Source of the DNA: Pseudomonas taiwanensis
GTDB taxonomy: Bacteria; Pseudomonadota; Gammaproteobacteria; Pseudomonadales; Pseudomonadaceae
NCBI RefSeq assembly: GCF_013393345.1
Contig: NZ_QJRF01000031.1
Span: 1-64,000 of the forward strand
Length of the DNA stretch: 64,000 nt
Direction of reading: 5' to 3'
Shown here: positions 42,876 to 53,479 of the stretch, piece by piece
Position numbering within the stretch: position 1 is the first letter of the stretch
Layout: each line of letters begins with the position of its first letter
The notes under the pieces: generated by a model
The model's input: the letters and a program-made list of their open reading frames with translations, nothing else
Database searches by the model: none
Told to the model about the DNA's origin: nothing
Position numbers and translations under genes: made by a program

Positions 42876-42952
42876 GCCCTAAGCCTGAATTCCCGGACTG
42901 CCGGTCCGGGTATCCCTGACAAAGGCGCCCTACAGCGTCGAAGGAAACCTAC

Positions 42953-44011
42953 ATGAGCGCAACCGCATCCATCGCTACCCGCCACGACTGGTCCCTCGCT
43001 GAGGTGAAGGCGCTGTTCGAACAGCCGTTCAACGACCTGCTGTTCCAGGCCCAAATCGCTCACCGGGCACACTTCGATCCGAATCGGGTACAGGTTTCCA
43101 CCCTGCTGTCGATCAAGACCGGCGCCTGCCCGGAAGACTGCAAATATTGCCCGCAGTCCGGCCACTACAACACCGGCCTGGACAAGGAAAAGCTGATGGA
43201 AGTGCAGAAGGTCCTCGAGGCCGCTGCCGAAGCCAAGGCCATCGGCTCCACCCGTTTCTGCATGGGCGCCGCCTGGAAGCACCCGTCCGCCAAGGACATG
43301 CCCTACGTCCTGGAAATGGTCAAAGGCGTGAAGAAGCTCGGCCTGGAAACCTGCATGACCCTTGGTCGCCTGGACCAGGAGCAGACCAAGGCCCTCGCCG
43401 ACGCCGGCCTGGACTACTACAACCACAACCTGGATACCTCGCCGGAGTTCTACGGCAACATCATCACCACCCGCACCTACAGCGAGCGTCTGCAGACCCT
43501 CGCCTACGTGCGCGAGGCGGGGATGAAGATCTGCTCCGGCGGTATCCTCGGCATGGGCGAGTCGGTGGACGACCGCGCCGGCCTGCTGATCCAGCTGGCC
43601 AACCTGCCCGAGCACCCGGAGTCGGTGCCGATCAACATGCTGGTGAAAGTGAAGGGCACTCCCCTCGCGGAAGAGAAGGACGTCGATCCGTTCGACTTCA
43701 TCCGCACCCTGGCGGTCGCCCGGATCATGATGCCGAAGTCCCACGTGCGCCTGTCCGCCGGCCGCGAGCAGATGAACGAGCAGATGCAGGCCCTGGCCTT
43801 CATGGCGGGCGCCAACTCGATCTTCTACGGCGAAAAACTGCTGACCACCAAGAACCCGCAGGCCGACAAGGACATGCAGCTGTTCGCGCGCCTCGGCATC
43901 AAGCCGGAAGAGCGCGAAGAGCATGCCGACGAAGTGCACCAGGCTGCCATCGAGCAGGCCCTGGTCGAGCAGCGCGATTCGCAGATGTTCTACAACGCCG
44001 CGTCTGCCTGA
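42953..44011 (+). CDS. bioB: Biotin synthase
   Basis: The 352-aa radical SAM enzyme inserts sulfur into dethiobiotin. The 4Fe-4S motif CxxxCxxC is at Cys59-Cys63-Cys66 ([14 protein letters not shown]). The other signature blocks [22 protein letters not shown] and GGILGMGE are present. AAGGAAA precedes the ATG. It is first in bioBFHCD; repeat R4a separates it from bioF. Confidence 0.97.
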   Translation: MSATASIATRHDWSLAEVKALFEQPFNDLLFQAQIAHRAHFDPNRVQVSTLLSIKTGACPEDCKYCPQSGHYNTGLDKEKLMEVQKVLEAAAEAKAIGSTRFCMGAAWKHPSAKDMPYVLEMVKGVKKLGLETCMTLGRLDQEQTKALADAGLDYYNHNLDTSPEFYGNIITTRTYSERLQTLAYVREAGMKICSGGILGMGESVDDRAGLLIQLANLPEHPESVPINMLVKVKGTPLAEEKDVDPFDFIRTLAVARIMMPKSHVRLSAGREQMNEQMQALAFMAGANSIFYGEKLLTTKNPQADKDMQLFARLGIKPEEREEHADEVHQAAIEQALVEQRDSQMFYNAASA

Positions 44012-44030
44012 TACCGCGTTATCGAACCCT

Positions 44031-44093
44031 GTAGGAGCGAGCTTGCTCGCGAAGGGCGGCTCCTGCAGGTTCGCCAGCAAGCTGGCTCCTACG
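44031..44093. repeat. R4 REP-type palindrome, copy a
   Basis: GTAGGAGCGAGCTTGCTCGC facing GCCAGCAAGCTGGCTCCTACG. This is a typical Pseudomonas extragenic palindrome, here inside the bio operon. Confidence 0.85.
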
Positions 44094-44109
44094 AAAAACC
44101 GAACCGCCC

Positions 44110-45291
44110 ATGCCTTTTGATCTCGCCTCGCGCCTTGCCGCCCGCCATGCGGACAACCTCTATCGCCAGCGCCCATTACTGGAAAGCCCCCAGGGGCCGG
44201 AGGTGGTGGTGGACGGCCGCCCCATGCTGGCCTTCTGTTCCAACGACTACCTTGGCCTGGCCGCCCATCCTGAGGTGAAGGCTGCCTTGCAGTCCGGCGT
44301 GGAGCGCTGGGGGGCCGGAGGTGGCGCTTCGCATCTGGTGATAGGCCATAGCGGACCGCATCACGATCTCGAACTGGCCCTGGCCGAGTTCACCGGCAGG
44401 CCTCGCGCACTGCTGTTCTCCACCGGCTACATGGCCAACCTGGGCGCAGTCACCGCGCTGCTGGCCAAGGGCGATACCGTGCTGGAGGACCGTCTCAATC
44501 ACGCATCTCTGCTGGATGCCGGACTGCTCTCCGGCGCGCGTTTTTCGCGCTATCTGCACAACGACGTGGACAGCCTGTCCAGCCGTCTTGAAAAGGCGGA
44601 AGGCAATACCCTGGTGGTGACCGATGGCGTGTTCAGCATGGACGGTGACCTCGCGGAGCTGCCGGCCATCTGCGCCGCCGCGAAAGCCCGTGGCGCTTGG
44701 GTGATGGTGGATGATGCCCACGGTTTCGGTCCGCTGGGCGCCACTGGTGGCGGCATCGTCGAACACTTCGGTCTGAGCCAGGACGATGTGCCCGTGCTGG
44801 TGGGCACCCTCGGCAAGGCCTTCGGTACCGCTGGTGCATTTGTCGCCGGTAGCGAAGAACTCATCGAGACCTTGATCCAGTTCGCTCGTCCCTATATCTA
44901 CACCACCAGCCAACCCCCGGCGGTGGCCTGCGCCACGCTGAAGAGCCTGGAGTTGCTGCAGCATGAAAGCTGGCGCCGGGACCATCTGAACGCGCTGATT
45001 CGCCGCTTCCGCGAGGGCGCAGCCGAGATCGGCCTGACGCTGATGGACAGCCCGACGCCGATTCAGCCGATCCTGATCGGAGACAGCGCCCGCGCCATGA
45101 AGCTGTCCGCCATGCTGCGCGAGCGCGGCATCCTGGTCGGCGCCATTCGCCCGCCCACCGTGCCGGCTGGCAGCGCGCGACTGCGTGTCACTTTCTCCGC
45201 CGCTCACAGTGAAGAGCAGCTTGAATCCTTGCTGAGTGCCCTGGCGGAATGCTGGGAGAAACTGGCGAAGGAGGATGCCCCCAATGCGTGA
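44110..45291 (+). CDS. bioF: 8-amino-7-oxononanoate synthase
   Basis: The 393-aa PLP-dependent enzyme condenses pimeloyl-ACP with L-alanine. The PLP lysine is Lys236 in [23 protein letters not shown], the glycine-rich [13 protein letters not shown] and [11 protein letters not shown] are conserved. The end overlaps bioH by 8 bases. Confidence 0.97.
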   Translation: MPFDLASRLAARHADNLYRQRPLLESPQGPEVVVDGRPMLAFCSNDYLGLAAHPEVKAALQSGVERWGAGGGASHLVIGHSGPHHDLELALAEFTGRPRALLFSTGYMANLGAVTALLAKGDTVLEDRLNHASLLDAGLLSGARFSRYLHNDVDSLSSRLEKAEGNTLVVTDGVFSMDGDLAELPAICAAAKARGAWVMVDDAHGFGPLGATGGGIVEHFGLSQDDVPVLVGTLGKAFGTAGAFVAGSEELIETLIQFARPYIYTTSQPPAVACATLKSLELLQHESWRRDHLNALIRRFREGAAEIGLTLMDSPTPIQPILIGDSARAMKLSAMLRERGILVGAIRPPTVPAGSARLRVTFSAAHSEEQLESLLSALAECWEKLAKEDAPNA

Positions 45292-46009
45292 GCGCCTGAT
45301 TTTGCTGCCGGGCTGGGCCATTGGCCCCGCCGCCCTCGAACCCTTGCGCGAAGCTCTGCTGGAGCGCGCGCCGCACCTGGTGATTGAGGTCGCGCCGCTG
45401 CCTGCCCTGGAACAGGCCGGTGCCTGGCTCGATGAGCTGGATTCCCGCCTCGCCACCGACAGCTGGCTGGCCGGCTGGTCGCTGGGCGGCATGCTCGCCG
45501 CGCAACTGGCCGCGCGCCGGGGCGGTGCCTGCCGTGGCCTGATCGGCCTGTGCAGCAACATGAGTTTCCATGACCGCGACGACTGGCCCTGCGCCATGTC
45601 CCAGGAAGTCTTCGCGGCTTTCCACGAGGCTTGCCGTCTCGATCCGGCGCAGACCCTCAAGCGCTTCACCATGTTGGTGGCCCAGGGTGCTCGGGACGCC
45701 CGCACCCTGGCGCGACAGCTGCAGGTCACCCAGGTGCCCACCGACCCCAAGGTGCTGGATGCTGGCCTGCGCTTGCTGGATGTGCTGGATATCCGTGCGG
45801 CTATCCAGGGTTACGGCGGACCGCAACTGCATCTGTTCGCCGGGCGCGATGCGCTGGTGCCAGCGACCGCCGCCGATGCGCTGCTGGAATGGCTGCCGGA
45901 TGTGGAGGTGCAGGTATTTGCCGACGCGAGTCACGGCCTGCCGCTGGAGCGGCCGGACGAAGTCGCCGCCGCCATCCTCGGGTTCATGCGTGAGGGTGAT
46001 GATGTCTGA
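45284..46009 (+). CDS. bioH: Pimeloyl-ACP methyl ester esterase
   Basis: The 241-aa alpha/beta hydrolase has nucleophile Ser66 in GWSLGG and acid/base residues in FAGRDALVP and [10 protein letters not shown]. It removes the methyl group added by BioC from pimeloyl-ACP. The ATG at 45284 ([11 protein letters not shown]) overlaps the bioF stop; the longer upstream frame is inside bioF. The end overlaps the bioC start. Confidence 0.94.
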   Translation: MRERLILLPGWAIGPAALEPLREALLERAPHLVIEVAPLPALEQAGAWLDELDSRLATDSWLAGWSLGGMLAAQLAARRGGACRGLIGLCSNMSFHDRDDWPCAMSQEVFAAFHEACRLDPAQTLKRFTMLVAQGARDARTLARQLQVTQVPTDPKVLDAGLRLLDVLDIRAAIQGYGGPQLHLFAGRDALVPATAADALLEWLPDVEVQVFADASHGLPLERPDEVAAAILGFMREGDDV

Positions 46010-46817
46010 TGCTCGAAACGCTGCCGATGCCGAGGGCCATCTGCCGGACAAGCGCCAGGTGGCGGCATCCTTCTCCCGCGCGGCAGACAGCTATGACAGT
46101 GTCGCGGCCCTGCAGCGGACGGTTGGCAACGAACTGCTGCGCCGGCTGCCGGAAGGCTTCACGCCGGATAACTGGGTGGACATGGGCTGCGGTACCGGCT
46201 ACTTCTCCCGCGCGCTGGCCGAGCGTTTCCCACACAGCGACGGCCTGGCGCTGGACATCGCCGAAGGCATGTTGCGCCACGCCCGTCCGCAGGGTGGCGC
46301 CAAGCGATTCGTCGCCGGCGATGCCGAGCACCTGCCGCTGGCCAGCGGCACCCAGCAACTGATCTTCTCCAGCCTGGCCGTGCAGTGGTGCGCCGACTTC
46401 GCCGCCGTACTTGCCGAGGCTCGCCGCGTGCTGCAGCCGGGTGGCGTATTCGCCTTCAGCAGCCTATGCGTCGGCACCCTGCAGGAGTTGCGTGACAGCT
46501 GGCAGGCAGTGGACGGCTTCGTCCACGTCAATCGCTTCCGTCGCCTGGAGGACTACCAGGACCTCTGCGCCGCCAGTGGATTGCTTCCACTGGATCTGGG
46601 CAGCGAACCGCAGGTGCTGCACTACGCCGATCTGCGCACCCTGACTCACGAACTCAAGGCCCTCGGCGCGCACAACCTCAATCCGGGTCGACCAGGCGGG
46701 CTCACCGGGCGGGCGCGTATCCTCGCGTTGGTGGAGGCTTATGAACGCTTCCGCCAGCCCCAAGGCCTGCCAGCCACCTATCAGGTGGTCTATGGCGTCA
46801 TGAAAAAGGAAGACTGA
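46002..46817 (+). CDS. bioC: Malonyl-ACP O-methyltransferase
   Basis: The 271-aa class I SAM methyltransferase starts the pimelate moiety by masking malonyl-ACP. N-terminal [18 protein letters not shown] is BioC-typical; the SAM motif is [12 protein letters not shown]. Two adjacent ATGs (45999 and 46002) are possible; 46002 is better spaced from GAGGGT. The long open frame upstream lies within bioH. One base separates its stop from bioD. Confidence 0.94.
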   Translation: MSDARNAADAEGHLPDKRQVAASFSRAADSYDSVAALQRTVGNELLRRLPEGFTPDNWVDMGCGTGYFSRALAERFPHSDGLALDIAEGMLRHARPQGGAKRFVAGDAEHLPLASGTQQLIFSSLAVQWCADFAAVLAEARRVLQPGGVFAFSSLCVGTLQELRDSWQAVDGFVHVNRFRRLEDYQDLCAASGLLPLDLGSEPQVLHYADLRTLTHELKALGAHNLNPGRPGGLTGRARILALVEAYERFRQPQGLPATYQVVYGVMKKED

Positions 46818-46818
46818 C

Positions 46819-47523
46819 ATGGCTGTGGCCTACTTCGTCACCGGAACCGACACCGAGATCGGCAAGACCACCATCGCCGCAGGCCTGCTCCATTGCGCCC
46901 GGTCCCGGGGACTGTCCACGGCGGCGGCGAAGCCGGTGGCGTCAGGTTGCGAAGAAACCGCCGAAGGCCTGCGCAACAGCGATGCTCTGGCGCTGTTGGG
47001 CGAATGCTCATTGCCCCTGACGTACGACGAGGTCAATCCGCTGGCTTTCGCGCCGGCCATTGCACCTCACCTCGCCGCCCGGGAAGCGGGCGTCCAGCTG
47101 GACGTGGATGCGCTCGCCGCTCCGGTACGGCGTGTGCTGGCCATGGGTGCCGACTTCAGCCTGGTCGAGGGCGCTGGCGGCTGGCGCGTGCCGCTGGCGG
47201 GGCAGGCCAATCTGTCTGATCTGCCCATCGCCCTCGGCTTGCCGGTGATCCTGGTGGTCGGTGTGCGTCTGGGTTGCATCAATCACGCCGTCCTCACCGC
47301 CGAGGCCATCCAGCGTGACGGCCTGACCCTGGCCGGTTGGGTGGCCAATGTGGTCGACCCGAACACTTCTCGCCTGGACGAGAATCTCGCGACCCTGACC
47401 GAGCGCCTTCCAGCACCCTGCCTGGGGCGTATTCCTCGCCTGGACGAGGCGACTCCGGACGCTGTGGCGCGTCATCTCGATCTCTCTCCATTGCTGCGGA
47501 TTGCCGGGTACGTCCGGGCCTGA
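46819..47523 (+). CDS. bioD: Dethiobiotin synthetase
   Basis: The 234-aa ATP-dependent carboxylase-ligase closes the ureido ring of dethiobiotin. The P-loop is GTDTEIGKTTIAAGLL near the N terminus, with KPVASGCE and VEGAGGWRVPL following. It is the last biotin gene and is co-transcribed with bioC. Confidence 0.96.
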   Translation: MAVAYFVTGTDTEIGKTTIAAGLLHCARSRGLSTAAAKPVASGCEETAEGLRNSDALALLGECSLPLTYDEVNPLAFAPAIAPHLAAREAGVQLDVDALAAPVRRVLAMGADFSLVEGAGGWRVPLAGQANLSDLPIALGLPVILVVGVRLGCINHAVLTAEAIQRDGLTLAGWVANVVDPNTSRLDENLATLTERLPAPCLGRIPRLDEATPDAVARHLDLSPLLRIAGYVRA

Positions 47524-47586
47524 TTGCGCGGCGCGGGTTCAGCTGCTTCAATTGCCGGCATTGTCCATCGAGCTTCGGTATCCGAC

Positions 47587-47832
47587 ATGGAAATCCAGGG
47601 AAGTGGCTTCAGCGCAGGACTCGGCGCCATCCAGTCCGGCCAGCGTATGATCCAGCAGGCAGCCGGTGAAATAGCCAGCAAGACTGTCAGCGGCGAGGGG
47701 GCTCAACAACCAGCCGACCTCACCAGCATCCTGCTCGCCCTGGAGGCCGGCAAGGTCCAGGCCGAGGCCGGCAGCATGGTCGCCAAGGCCACTGACCAGA
47801 TGATCGGCAGTCTCATCGATACCTTTGCCTGA
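47587..47832 (+). CDS. Small hypothetical protein (81 aa)
   Basis: The 81-aa soluble, alpha-helical protein begins MEIQGSGFSAGLGAIQSGQRMI. It has a QQAAGEIASKTV segment and a C-terminal helix DQMIGSLIDTFA. The N terminus loosely recalls the amphipathic start helix of flagellar rod/hook proteins, but the evidence is weak. It follows bioD by 63 bases and is closed by a terminator, so it may ride on the bio transcript. A same-place small gene is recalled in P. aeruginosa. Confidence 0.65.
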   Translation: MEIQGSGFSAGLGAIQSGQRMIQQAAGEIASKTVSGEGAQQPADLTSILLALEAGKVQAEAGSMVAKATDQMIGSLIDTFA

Positions 47833-47839
47833 TCCCCTC

Positions 47840-47864
47840 AAGGGCCGCTCAACGCGGCCCTTTT
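47840..47864 (+). terminator. Intrinsic terminator after bio operon
   Basis: AAGGGCCGC-TCAAC-GCGGCCCTT stem followed by TTC. Confidence 0.85.
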
Positions 47865-47983
47865 CGCATCCTCTCCTTCCTGCCTCGTTCTGGCACTGTC
47901 GCGCTGTTTCTTGATCTTTACTGTCATCAGGCAGGGCCTTCGGCTGCCTGCCAGGGAGATGACCGGTCGGTCGGGCGCAGCGC

Positions 47984-48028
47984 TTGACAGGGCATTGGCG
48001 TAAACGTATGTTTCAAACGCCTGTTTGA
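47984..48028 (+). promoter_or_regulatory. Promoter and PsrA-type operator for acyl-CoA dehydrogenase gene
   Basis: TTGACA (47984-47989), a 17-nt spacer and TATGTT (48007-48012) form a near-consensus sigma-70 promoter. Directly adjoining is TCAAAC-GCCT-GTTTGA (48013-48028), which fits the PsrA operator pattern (AAAC-N2-4-GTTT with C/G ends). PsrA is a fatty-acid-responsive TetR repressor that controls beta-oxidation genes in Pseudomonas. Confidence 0.8.
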
Positions 48029-48113
48029 TTGTTCGTACAATCTCCACAAAATGCCGTTAGCGACCGGCGCTCCGGTCAGCTGAACCAGGAACCCACTGCA
48101 GAGGTTTACCGCT

Positions 48114-49919
48114 ATGCCTGATTACAAGGCCCCCTTGCGTGATATTCGCTTCGTTCGTGACGAACTGCTCGGCTACGAAGCGCACTATCAGAGCCTGCCT
48201 GGCTGCCAGGACGCTACCCCGGACATGGTCGACGCCATCCTTGAAGAGGGTGCCAAGTTTTGTGAGCAGGTGATCGCTCCGCTGAACCGTGTGGGTGACA
48301 TCGAAGGCTGCACCTGGAGCGAGTCCGGCGTTAAGACCCCGACCGGCTTCAAGGAAGCCTACAAGCAGTTCGTCGAAGGCGGCTGGCCGAGCCTGGCCCA
48401 CGACGTCGACCACGGCGGTCAAGGTCTGCCGGAATCCCTGGGCCTGGCCATCAGCGAGATGGTCGGCTCCGCAAACTGGTCCTGGGGCATGTACCCCGGC
48501 CTGTCCCATGGCGCGATGAACACCCTGTCCGCCCACGGCACCGACGACCAGAAGCACACCTACCTGACCAAGCTGGTATCCGGCGAGTGGACCGGCACCA
48601 TGTGCCTGACCGAACCGCACTGCGGTACCGACCTGGGCATGCTGCGCACCAAGGCCGAGCCCCAGGCTGATGGTTCCTACAAAGTCTCCGGCACCAAGAT
48701 CTTCATCTCTGCCGGTGAACACGACATGGCCGACAACATCGTCCATATCGTCCTGGCTCGCCTGCCCGACGCTCCGGCCGGCACCAAGGGTATCTCCCTG
48801 TTCATCGTTCCGAAGTTCCTGCCGAACGCCGAAGGCGGCGTAGGCGAGCGCAACGCCGTTTCCTGCGGCTCCATCGAGCACAAGATGGGTATCCACGGCA
48901 ACGCCACCTGCGTGATGAACTTCGACGGCGCCACCGGCTACCTGATCGGCCCGGCGAACAAAGGCCTGAACTGCATGTTCACCTTCATGAACACCGCTCG
49001 CCTGGGTACCGCGCTGCAAGGCCTGGCCCACGCCGAGATCGGTTTCCAGGGTGGCATCAAATACGCTCGCGAGCGTCTGCAGATGCGTTCCCTGACCGGC
49101 CCGAAAGCGCCGGACAAGGCTGCCGACCCGATCATCGTCCACCCGGACGTGCGTCGCATGCTGCTGACCATGAAGGCGTTCGCCGAAGGCAACCGCGCCA
49201 TGGTCTACTTCACCGCCAAACAGGTGGACATCGTCCAGCACAGCCAGGACGAAGAGCAGAAGAAAGCCGCTGACTCCCTGCTGGCCTTCCTGACTCCGAT
49301 CGCCAAGGCCTTCATGACCGAAGTAGGCTTCGAGTCCGCTTCCCACGGCATGCAGATCTACGGTGGCCACGGCTTCATCAGCGAGTGGGGCATGGAGCAG
49401 AACCTGCGTGACTGCCGCATCTCCATGATGTACGAAGGCACCACCGGCGTTCAGGCTCTCGACCTGCTGGGTCGCAAGATCCTGATGACCCAAGGTGAAG
49501 CGCTGAAGGGCTTCACCAAGATCGTGCACAAGTTCTGCCAGGCCAACGAAGGCAACGAAGCCGTCAAGGAATTCGTCGAGCCGCTGGCCAAGCTGAACAA
49601 GGAGTGGGGCGACCTGACCATGAAGGTCGGCATGGCTGCCATGAAGGATCGCGAGGAAGTGGGTGCCGCTTCGGTGGATTACCTGATGTACTCCGGTTAC
49701 GCCTGCCTGGCCTACTTCTGGGCCGACATGGCTCGCCTGGCTGCCGAGAAACTGGCTGCTGGCGACGGCGATGCCGCCTTCTACAAGGCCAAGCTGCAGA
49801 CCGCGCGCTTCTACTTCAAGCGCATCCTGCCGCGTACCCGCACCCACGCTGAAACCATGCTGTCCGGTGCCAACAACCTGATGGACCTGGCCGAAGAAGA
49901 TTTCGCCCTGGGTTACTAA
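48114..49919 (+). CDS. Acyl-CoA dehydrogenase, ~600-aa type (paralogue 1)
   Basis: The 601-aa FAD enzyme performs the first oxidation of fatty-acid beta-oxidation. It has an N-terminal domain ([21 protein letters not shown]), a middle domain with [17 protein letters not shown], and a C-terminal domain with the catalytic Glu in [17 protein letters not shown]. An extra C-terminal extension is typical of the large Pseudomonas class. Promoter and PsrA box lie upstream, a terminator downstream. The symbol fadE is used loosely for this group and is not assigned here (PA0506-like, from memory). Confidence 0.94.
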   Translation: MPDYKAPLRDIRFVRDELLGYEAHYQSLPGCQDATPDMVDAILEEGAKFCEQVIAPLNRVGDIEGCTWSESGVKTPTGFKEAYKQFVEGGWPSLAHDVDHGGQGLPESLGLAISEMVGSANWSWGMYPGLSHGAMNTLSAHGTDDQKHTYLTKLVSGEWTGTMCLTEPHCGTDLGMLRTKAEPQADGSYKVSGTKIFISAGEHDMADNIVHIVLARLPDAPAGTKGISLFIVPKFLPNAEGGVGERNAVSCGSIEHKMGIHGNATCVMNFDGATGYLIGPANKGLNCMFTFMNTARLGTALQGLAHAEIGFQGGIKYARERLQMRSLTGPKAPDKAADPIIVHPDVRRMLLTMKAFAEGNRAMVYFTAKQVDIVQHSQDEEQKKAADSLLAFLTPIAKAFMTEVGFESASHGMQIYGGHGFISEWGMEQNLRDCRISMMYEGTTGVQALDLLGRKILMTQGEALKGFTKIVHKFCQANEGNEAVKEFVEPLAKLNKEWGDLTMKVGMAAMKDREEVGAASVDYLMYSGYACLAYFWADMARLAAEKLAAGDGDAAFYKAKLQTARFYFKRILPRTRTHAETMLSGANNLMDLAEEDFALGY

Positions 49920-49936
49920 GGTTCGGTGCTACACGA

Positions 49937-49964
49937 AAAGCCCGCCATCTGGCGGGCTTTTTCG
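49937..49964 (+). terminator. Intrinsic terminator
   Basis: AAAGCCCGCC-ATCT-GGCGGGCTTT stem and T-run. Confidence 0.9.
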
Positions 49965-50095
49965 TTGTACGAACCGTCTTCACGTCGGGATGTGGAGAAG
50001 TTCGCATTGGGACCTCGTGCTTTGTGATTCGCGCCTGTGCAATCATATCGCCACCTCGATTTTTCCCCGTCTTTCGAATCCCAGGATCAGACCCC

Positions 50096-51391
50096 GTGCG
50101 GCCTCGTGCGTCCTATCGCGTCAGCCATTTCCTGCCTCCCTTGTCGCTGGTGGTCGGGGGCGGAGTGGTGGGCTCGCTGTCGGGAATGAACGAGTTTTTC
50201 ACCTCCCTGTTCAACGTCCTTCCCACCCTGCTCCTGTTGCTGGGCGGCGCCTTCTGCTCGGCGTATGGCCGGGTGCGCCAGGTGGCGCTGCTGCTGGTGG
50301 TCTACCTGGCCTACTACCAGCTTGATACCCAGGTCGATTACTACCAGGCCGAGCGGGTGGTTCGGGAGGACGCCGGGCTGGTCTTCCATCTCGCCAGCCT
50401 GCTGCTGCCCACGCTCTACGGCCTGTATGGCTGCTGGGAGGAACGCACGCACCTGCTGCAGGATTTTGTCGCCCGTGGTGCGGTGCTGGTGGCCGTGCTC
50501 GGCGTGACAGTGGCACTGGGCAGCAACTACCCGGACGCGCTGCTGGGCTTCATCGGGCAGATCCACTGGCCCCTGCTCCACGGAAGCTGGATGACCCTGG
50601 TGCAGCTGGCCTACCTGGCGTTCGTCGTTGCCCTGGTGGCGTTACTGATCACCTACCTGCGCCAGCCGCGGCCGCAGCATGCGGCTCAATTGCTCGGACT
50701 GGTCGGCCTGCTGTGGATGTTGCCCAAGACCTTCCTGCTGCCCCACGCGCTCCACGTAATGAGCAGCCTGGTGATGCTTGCGCTCACCGCGTCCGTGGCC
50801 CAGGAGGCCTACCAGATGGCTTTCCGCGACGAACTCACCGGCCTGCCCGGACGCCGCGCGCTGAGCGAGCGTCTGCGGCGCCTCGGGCGCAACTACGTGC
50901 TGGCGATGACCGACGTTGACCACTTCAAGAAATTCAACGACACCTACGGCCACGATGTGGGCGACCAGGTGCTGCGCCTAGTGGCCAGCCGCCTGCGCAA
51001 GGTGGGCGGCGGTGGCAAGGCCTACCGCTATGGTGGCGAGGAATTCACCATCCTCTTCCCCGGCAAGTCGGTGGAGGAGTGCATGCCTCACCTGGAAGCC
51101 GTGCGCCAGGCCATCGAGCAGTACCAGATGCACCTGCGCGACCAGGACAGCCGGCCGAAGAGTGACGACACCGGCCGCGCCAAGCGTGGGGCCGCCAGCG
51201 GGCAGACCGTGTCGGTGACCATCAGCATCGGGGTGGCCGAGCGGGATGCCGAACAGCGCACCCCGGAAGAAGTCATCAAGGCTGCCGACCAGGCGCTCTA
51301 CAGCGCCAAGAGCGCCGGGCGTAACCGGGTCTTCCGCCACGGCGAGAATCGCCGGGGGGCGGTGCGGGTGAAAAAGACCGTCAGTAGCTGA
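50096..51391 (+). CDS. Membrane GGDEF protein, probable diguanylate cyclase
   Basis: The 431-aa protein, using a GTG start at 50096 with AGGA upstream, has several N-terminal TM helices (about 6-225) and a C-terminal GGDEF domain (about 245-415). The domain has FRDELTGLPGRRAL and the active-site motif YGGEEF, where Glu replaces Asp as in many active enzymes. No RxxD inhibitory site is seen five residues before it. A further GTG at 50024 would add 24 residues; the start is uncertain. It sits between two acyl-CoA dehydrogenase genes and would make c-di-GMP at the inner membrane. Confidence 0.85.
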   Translation: MRPRASYRVSHFLPPLSLVVGGGVVGSLSGMNEFFTSLFNVLPTLLLLLGGAFCSAYGRVRQVALLLVVYLAYYQLDTQVDYYQAERVVREDAGLVFHLASLLLPTLYGLYGCWEERTHLLQDFVARGAVLVAVLGVTVALGSNYPDALLGFIGQIHWPLLHGSWMTLVQLAYLAFVVALVALLITYLRQPRPQHAAQLLGLVGLLWMLPKTFLLPHALHVMSSLVMLALTASVAQEAYQMAFRDELTGLPGRRALSERLRRLGRNYVLAMTDVDHFKKFNDTYGHDVGDQVLRLVASRLRKVGGGGKAYRYGGEEFTILFPGKSVEECMPHLEAVRQAIEQYQMHLRDQDSRPKSDDTGRAKRGAASGQTVSVTISIGVAERDAEQRTPEEVIKAADQALYSAKSAGRNRVFRHGENRRGAVRVKKTVSS

Positions 51392-51499
51392 GGCGGCTGG
51401 TTATGACGCTCCATTCAGCAGCGGTAGCGTCGTTGTAGGGGAGGTGGGTGCAAAGTAGGGTCGGACGATCGAGTGCTGCCCTCACAAGGAGAATCTGCC

Positions 51500-53293
51500 A
51501 TGCCCGAATACAAGGCCCCGCTTCGCGACATCCGTTTCCTCATCGACGAAGTCTTCGACTACCCGGCCAGCTACGCGGCACTGGGCGCCAGTGATGCCAC
51601 CCCGGACATGGTTGCCGCCATCCTCGAGGAAGGCGCCAAGTTCTGCGAGCAGGTGCTCTCGCCCATCAACCGCTCCGGGGATGAAGAAGAGTGCCAGTGG
51701 CGCGACGGCGTGGTGACCACCCCCAAGGGCTTCAAGGAAGCCTTCGCCCAGTACGTCGAAGGCGGCTGGAACGGCCTGGCGGCGGACCCGGCCTATGGCG
51801 GCCAGGGCCTGCCCCATTCTCTCGGCCTGATCATCAGTGAGATGGTCGCCTCGGCCAACCAGTCCTGGGCCATGTACCCGGGCCTGACCCACGGCGCCAT
51901 GTCGGCCATTCATGCGCACGGCACCGAAGAGCAGAAGCAGACCTACCTGACCCGCCTCACCGAAGGCCGTTGGACCGGCACCATGTGCCTCACCGAGCCC
52001 CATTGCGGCACCGACCTCGGCATCATCAAGACCCGCGCCGTACCCCAGGCCGACGGCAGCTATGCGATCTCCGGCACCAAGATCTTCATCTCTGCCGGCG
52101 AACACGACATGAGCGAGAACATCATCCACCTCGTGCTGGCCAAACTCCCCGATGCACCGGCGGGCACCAAGGGCATTTCGCTGTTCATCGTGCCCAAGTT
52201 CCTCCCGTCCGGTGAGGGCATCGGCGAACGCAATGCCGTGTCCTGCGGCTCCATCGAACACAAGATGGGCATCAAGGCCTCGGCCACCTGCGTGATGAAC
52301 TTCGACGGCGCCACGGGCTTCCTCATTGGAGAGGCCAACAAGGGCCTGAACTGCATGTTCACCATGATGAACCATGCGCGCCTGGGCACCGGCATGCAGG
52401 GCCTTTGCCTCGGTGAAGCCAGCTACCAGGGCGCCGTGCGGTACGCCAACGACCGCCTGCAGATGCGCGCTCTCACTGGACCCAAGGCGCCGGACAAAGC
52501 GGCCGACCCGATCATCGTGCACCCCGACGTGCGCCGCATGCTGCTGACGATGAAGGCCTTCAACGAAGGCAACCGCGCCCTGGCCTACTTCACCGCCCAG
52601 CAACTGGACATCGCCCATCGCAGCGACAGCGCCGAGCAGCGCGAAGAAGCCGAGAACCTGCTCGCCTTCCTCACCCCGATCTGCAAGGCCTTCATGACCG
52701 ATTCCGGTCTCGAAGCCACCAACCTCGGCATGCAGGTGTTCGGCGGCCACGGCTACATCCGCGAATGGGGCATGGAACAGCTGGTGCGCGATTGCCGCAT
52801 TGCCCCCATCTACGAAGGCACCAACGGCATCCAGGCGCTCGACCTGCTAGGCCGCAAGGTACTGGGCAGCCAGGGCAAGCTGCTGCGCGGCTTCACCAAA
52901 TTGATTCACAAGCTCTGCCAGGCCCAGGCCGAGCACCCGCGATTCAAAGCGCAGGTAGCCGAGCTGGCGCGTCTCAATCAGCAGTGGGGCGAGCTGACCC
53001 AGAAGGTCGGCATGGCCGCGATGAAGAACCCGGACGAAGTGGGTGCCGCCGCCCTCGACTACCTCATGTACTCCGGCTACATCACCCTGGCGTGGCTATG
53101 GCTGCGCATGGCCCTGGTGGCCGAAGCCAAGTTGCAGGCGGGCGAGAGCGACAGCGCCTACTATCAGACCAAGCTGGCGACCTGCGATTTCTACTTCAAG
53201 CGCCTGCTGCCGCGCACCGAGGCCCACCGGGCGGCGGTGGAGGCAGGCAGCGATTGCCTGATGCAGTTGCCGGCAGAGAACTTCTCGCTCTGA
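51500..53293 (+). CDS. Acyl-CoA dehydrogenase, ~600-aa type (paralogue 2)
   Basis: The 597-aa product is closely similar to paralogues 1 and 3 along its full length ([37 protein letters not shown], catalytic [17 protein letters not shown]). The ATG at 51500 follows a strong AAGGAG site. It has its own terminator and no obvious PsrA box upstream. Chain-length preference cannot be told from the sequence. Confidence 0.93.
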   Translation: MPEYKAPLRDIRFLIDEVFDYPASYAALGASDATPDMVAAILEEGAKFCEQVLSPINRSGDEEECQWRDGVVTTPKGFKEAFAQYVEGGWNGLAADPAYGGQGLPHSLGLIISEMVASANQSWAMYPGLTHGAMSAIHAHGTEEQKQTYLTRLTEGRWTGTMCLTEPHCGTDLGIIKTRAVPQADGSYAISGTKIFISAGEHDMSENIIHLVLAKLPDAPAGTKGISLFIVPKFLPSGEGIGERNAVSCGSIEHKMGIKASATCVMNFDGATGFLIGEANKGLNCMFTMMNHARLGTGMQGLCLGEASYQGAVRYANDRLQMRALTGPKAPDKAADPIIVHPDVRRMLLTMKAFNEGNRALAYFTAQQLDIAHRSDSAEQREEAENLLAFLTPICKAFMTDSGLEATNLGMQVFGGHGYIREWGMEQLVRDCRIAPIYEGTNGIQALDLLGRKVLGSQGKLLRGFTKLIHKLCQAQAEHPRFKAQVAELARLNQQWGELTQKVGMAAMKNPDEVGAAALDYLMYSGYITLAWLWLRMALVAEAKLQAGESDSAYYQTKLATCDFYFKRLLPRTEAHRAAVEAGSDCLMQLPAENFSL

Positions 53294-53312
53294 CCCCGCC
53301 GATGGACGGTCG

Positions 53313-53338
53313 AAGGCCCGCCTGGAGCGGGCCTTTTA
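53313..53338 (+). terminator. Intrinsic terminator
   Basis: AAGGCCCGC-CTGGA-GCGGGCCTT stem and a four-T run. Confidence 0.8.
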
Positions 53339-53375
53339 CTTTCTGCCGGGGTGCGTGACTGACTGAGACTGTGCG

Positions 53376-53388
53376 GTCACTAAGTGAC
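53376..53388 (+). promoter_or_regulatory. 13-bp palindrome upstream of acyl-CoA dehydrogenase 3
   Basis: GTCACT-A-AGTGAC is a perfect palindrome 92 bases before the gene start, in an AT-richer stretch. It is a candidate operator; the regulator is unknown. Confidence 0.45.
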
Positions 53389-53479
53389 ACTATGTCTCTA
53401 AAAAGTTGTTCATGTACACTCCGGGTCTATCCGTGAAACCGGCCCCACTGGCCACCTGTGAGTGATTACGAGGTTTGCA

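Noticed and set aside
45570-46001. Long upstream extension of the bioC frame
   Set aside because: It lies inside bioH in another frame; the BioC N-terminal motif begins only after 46002.
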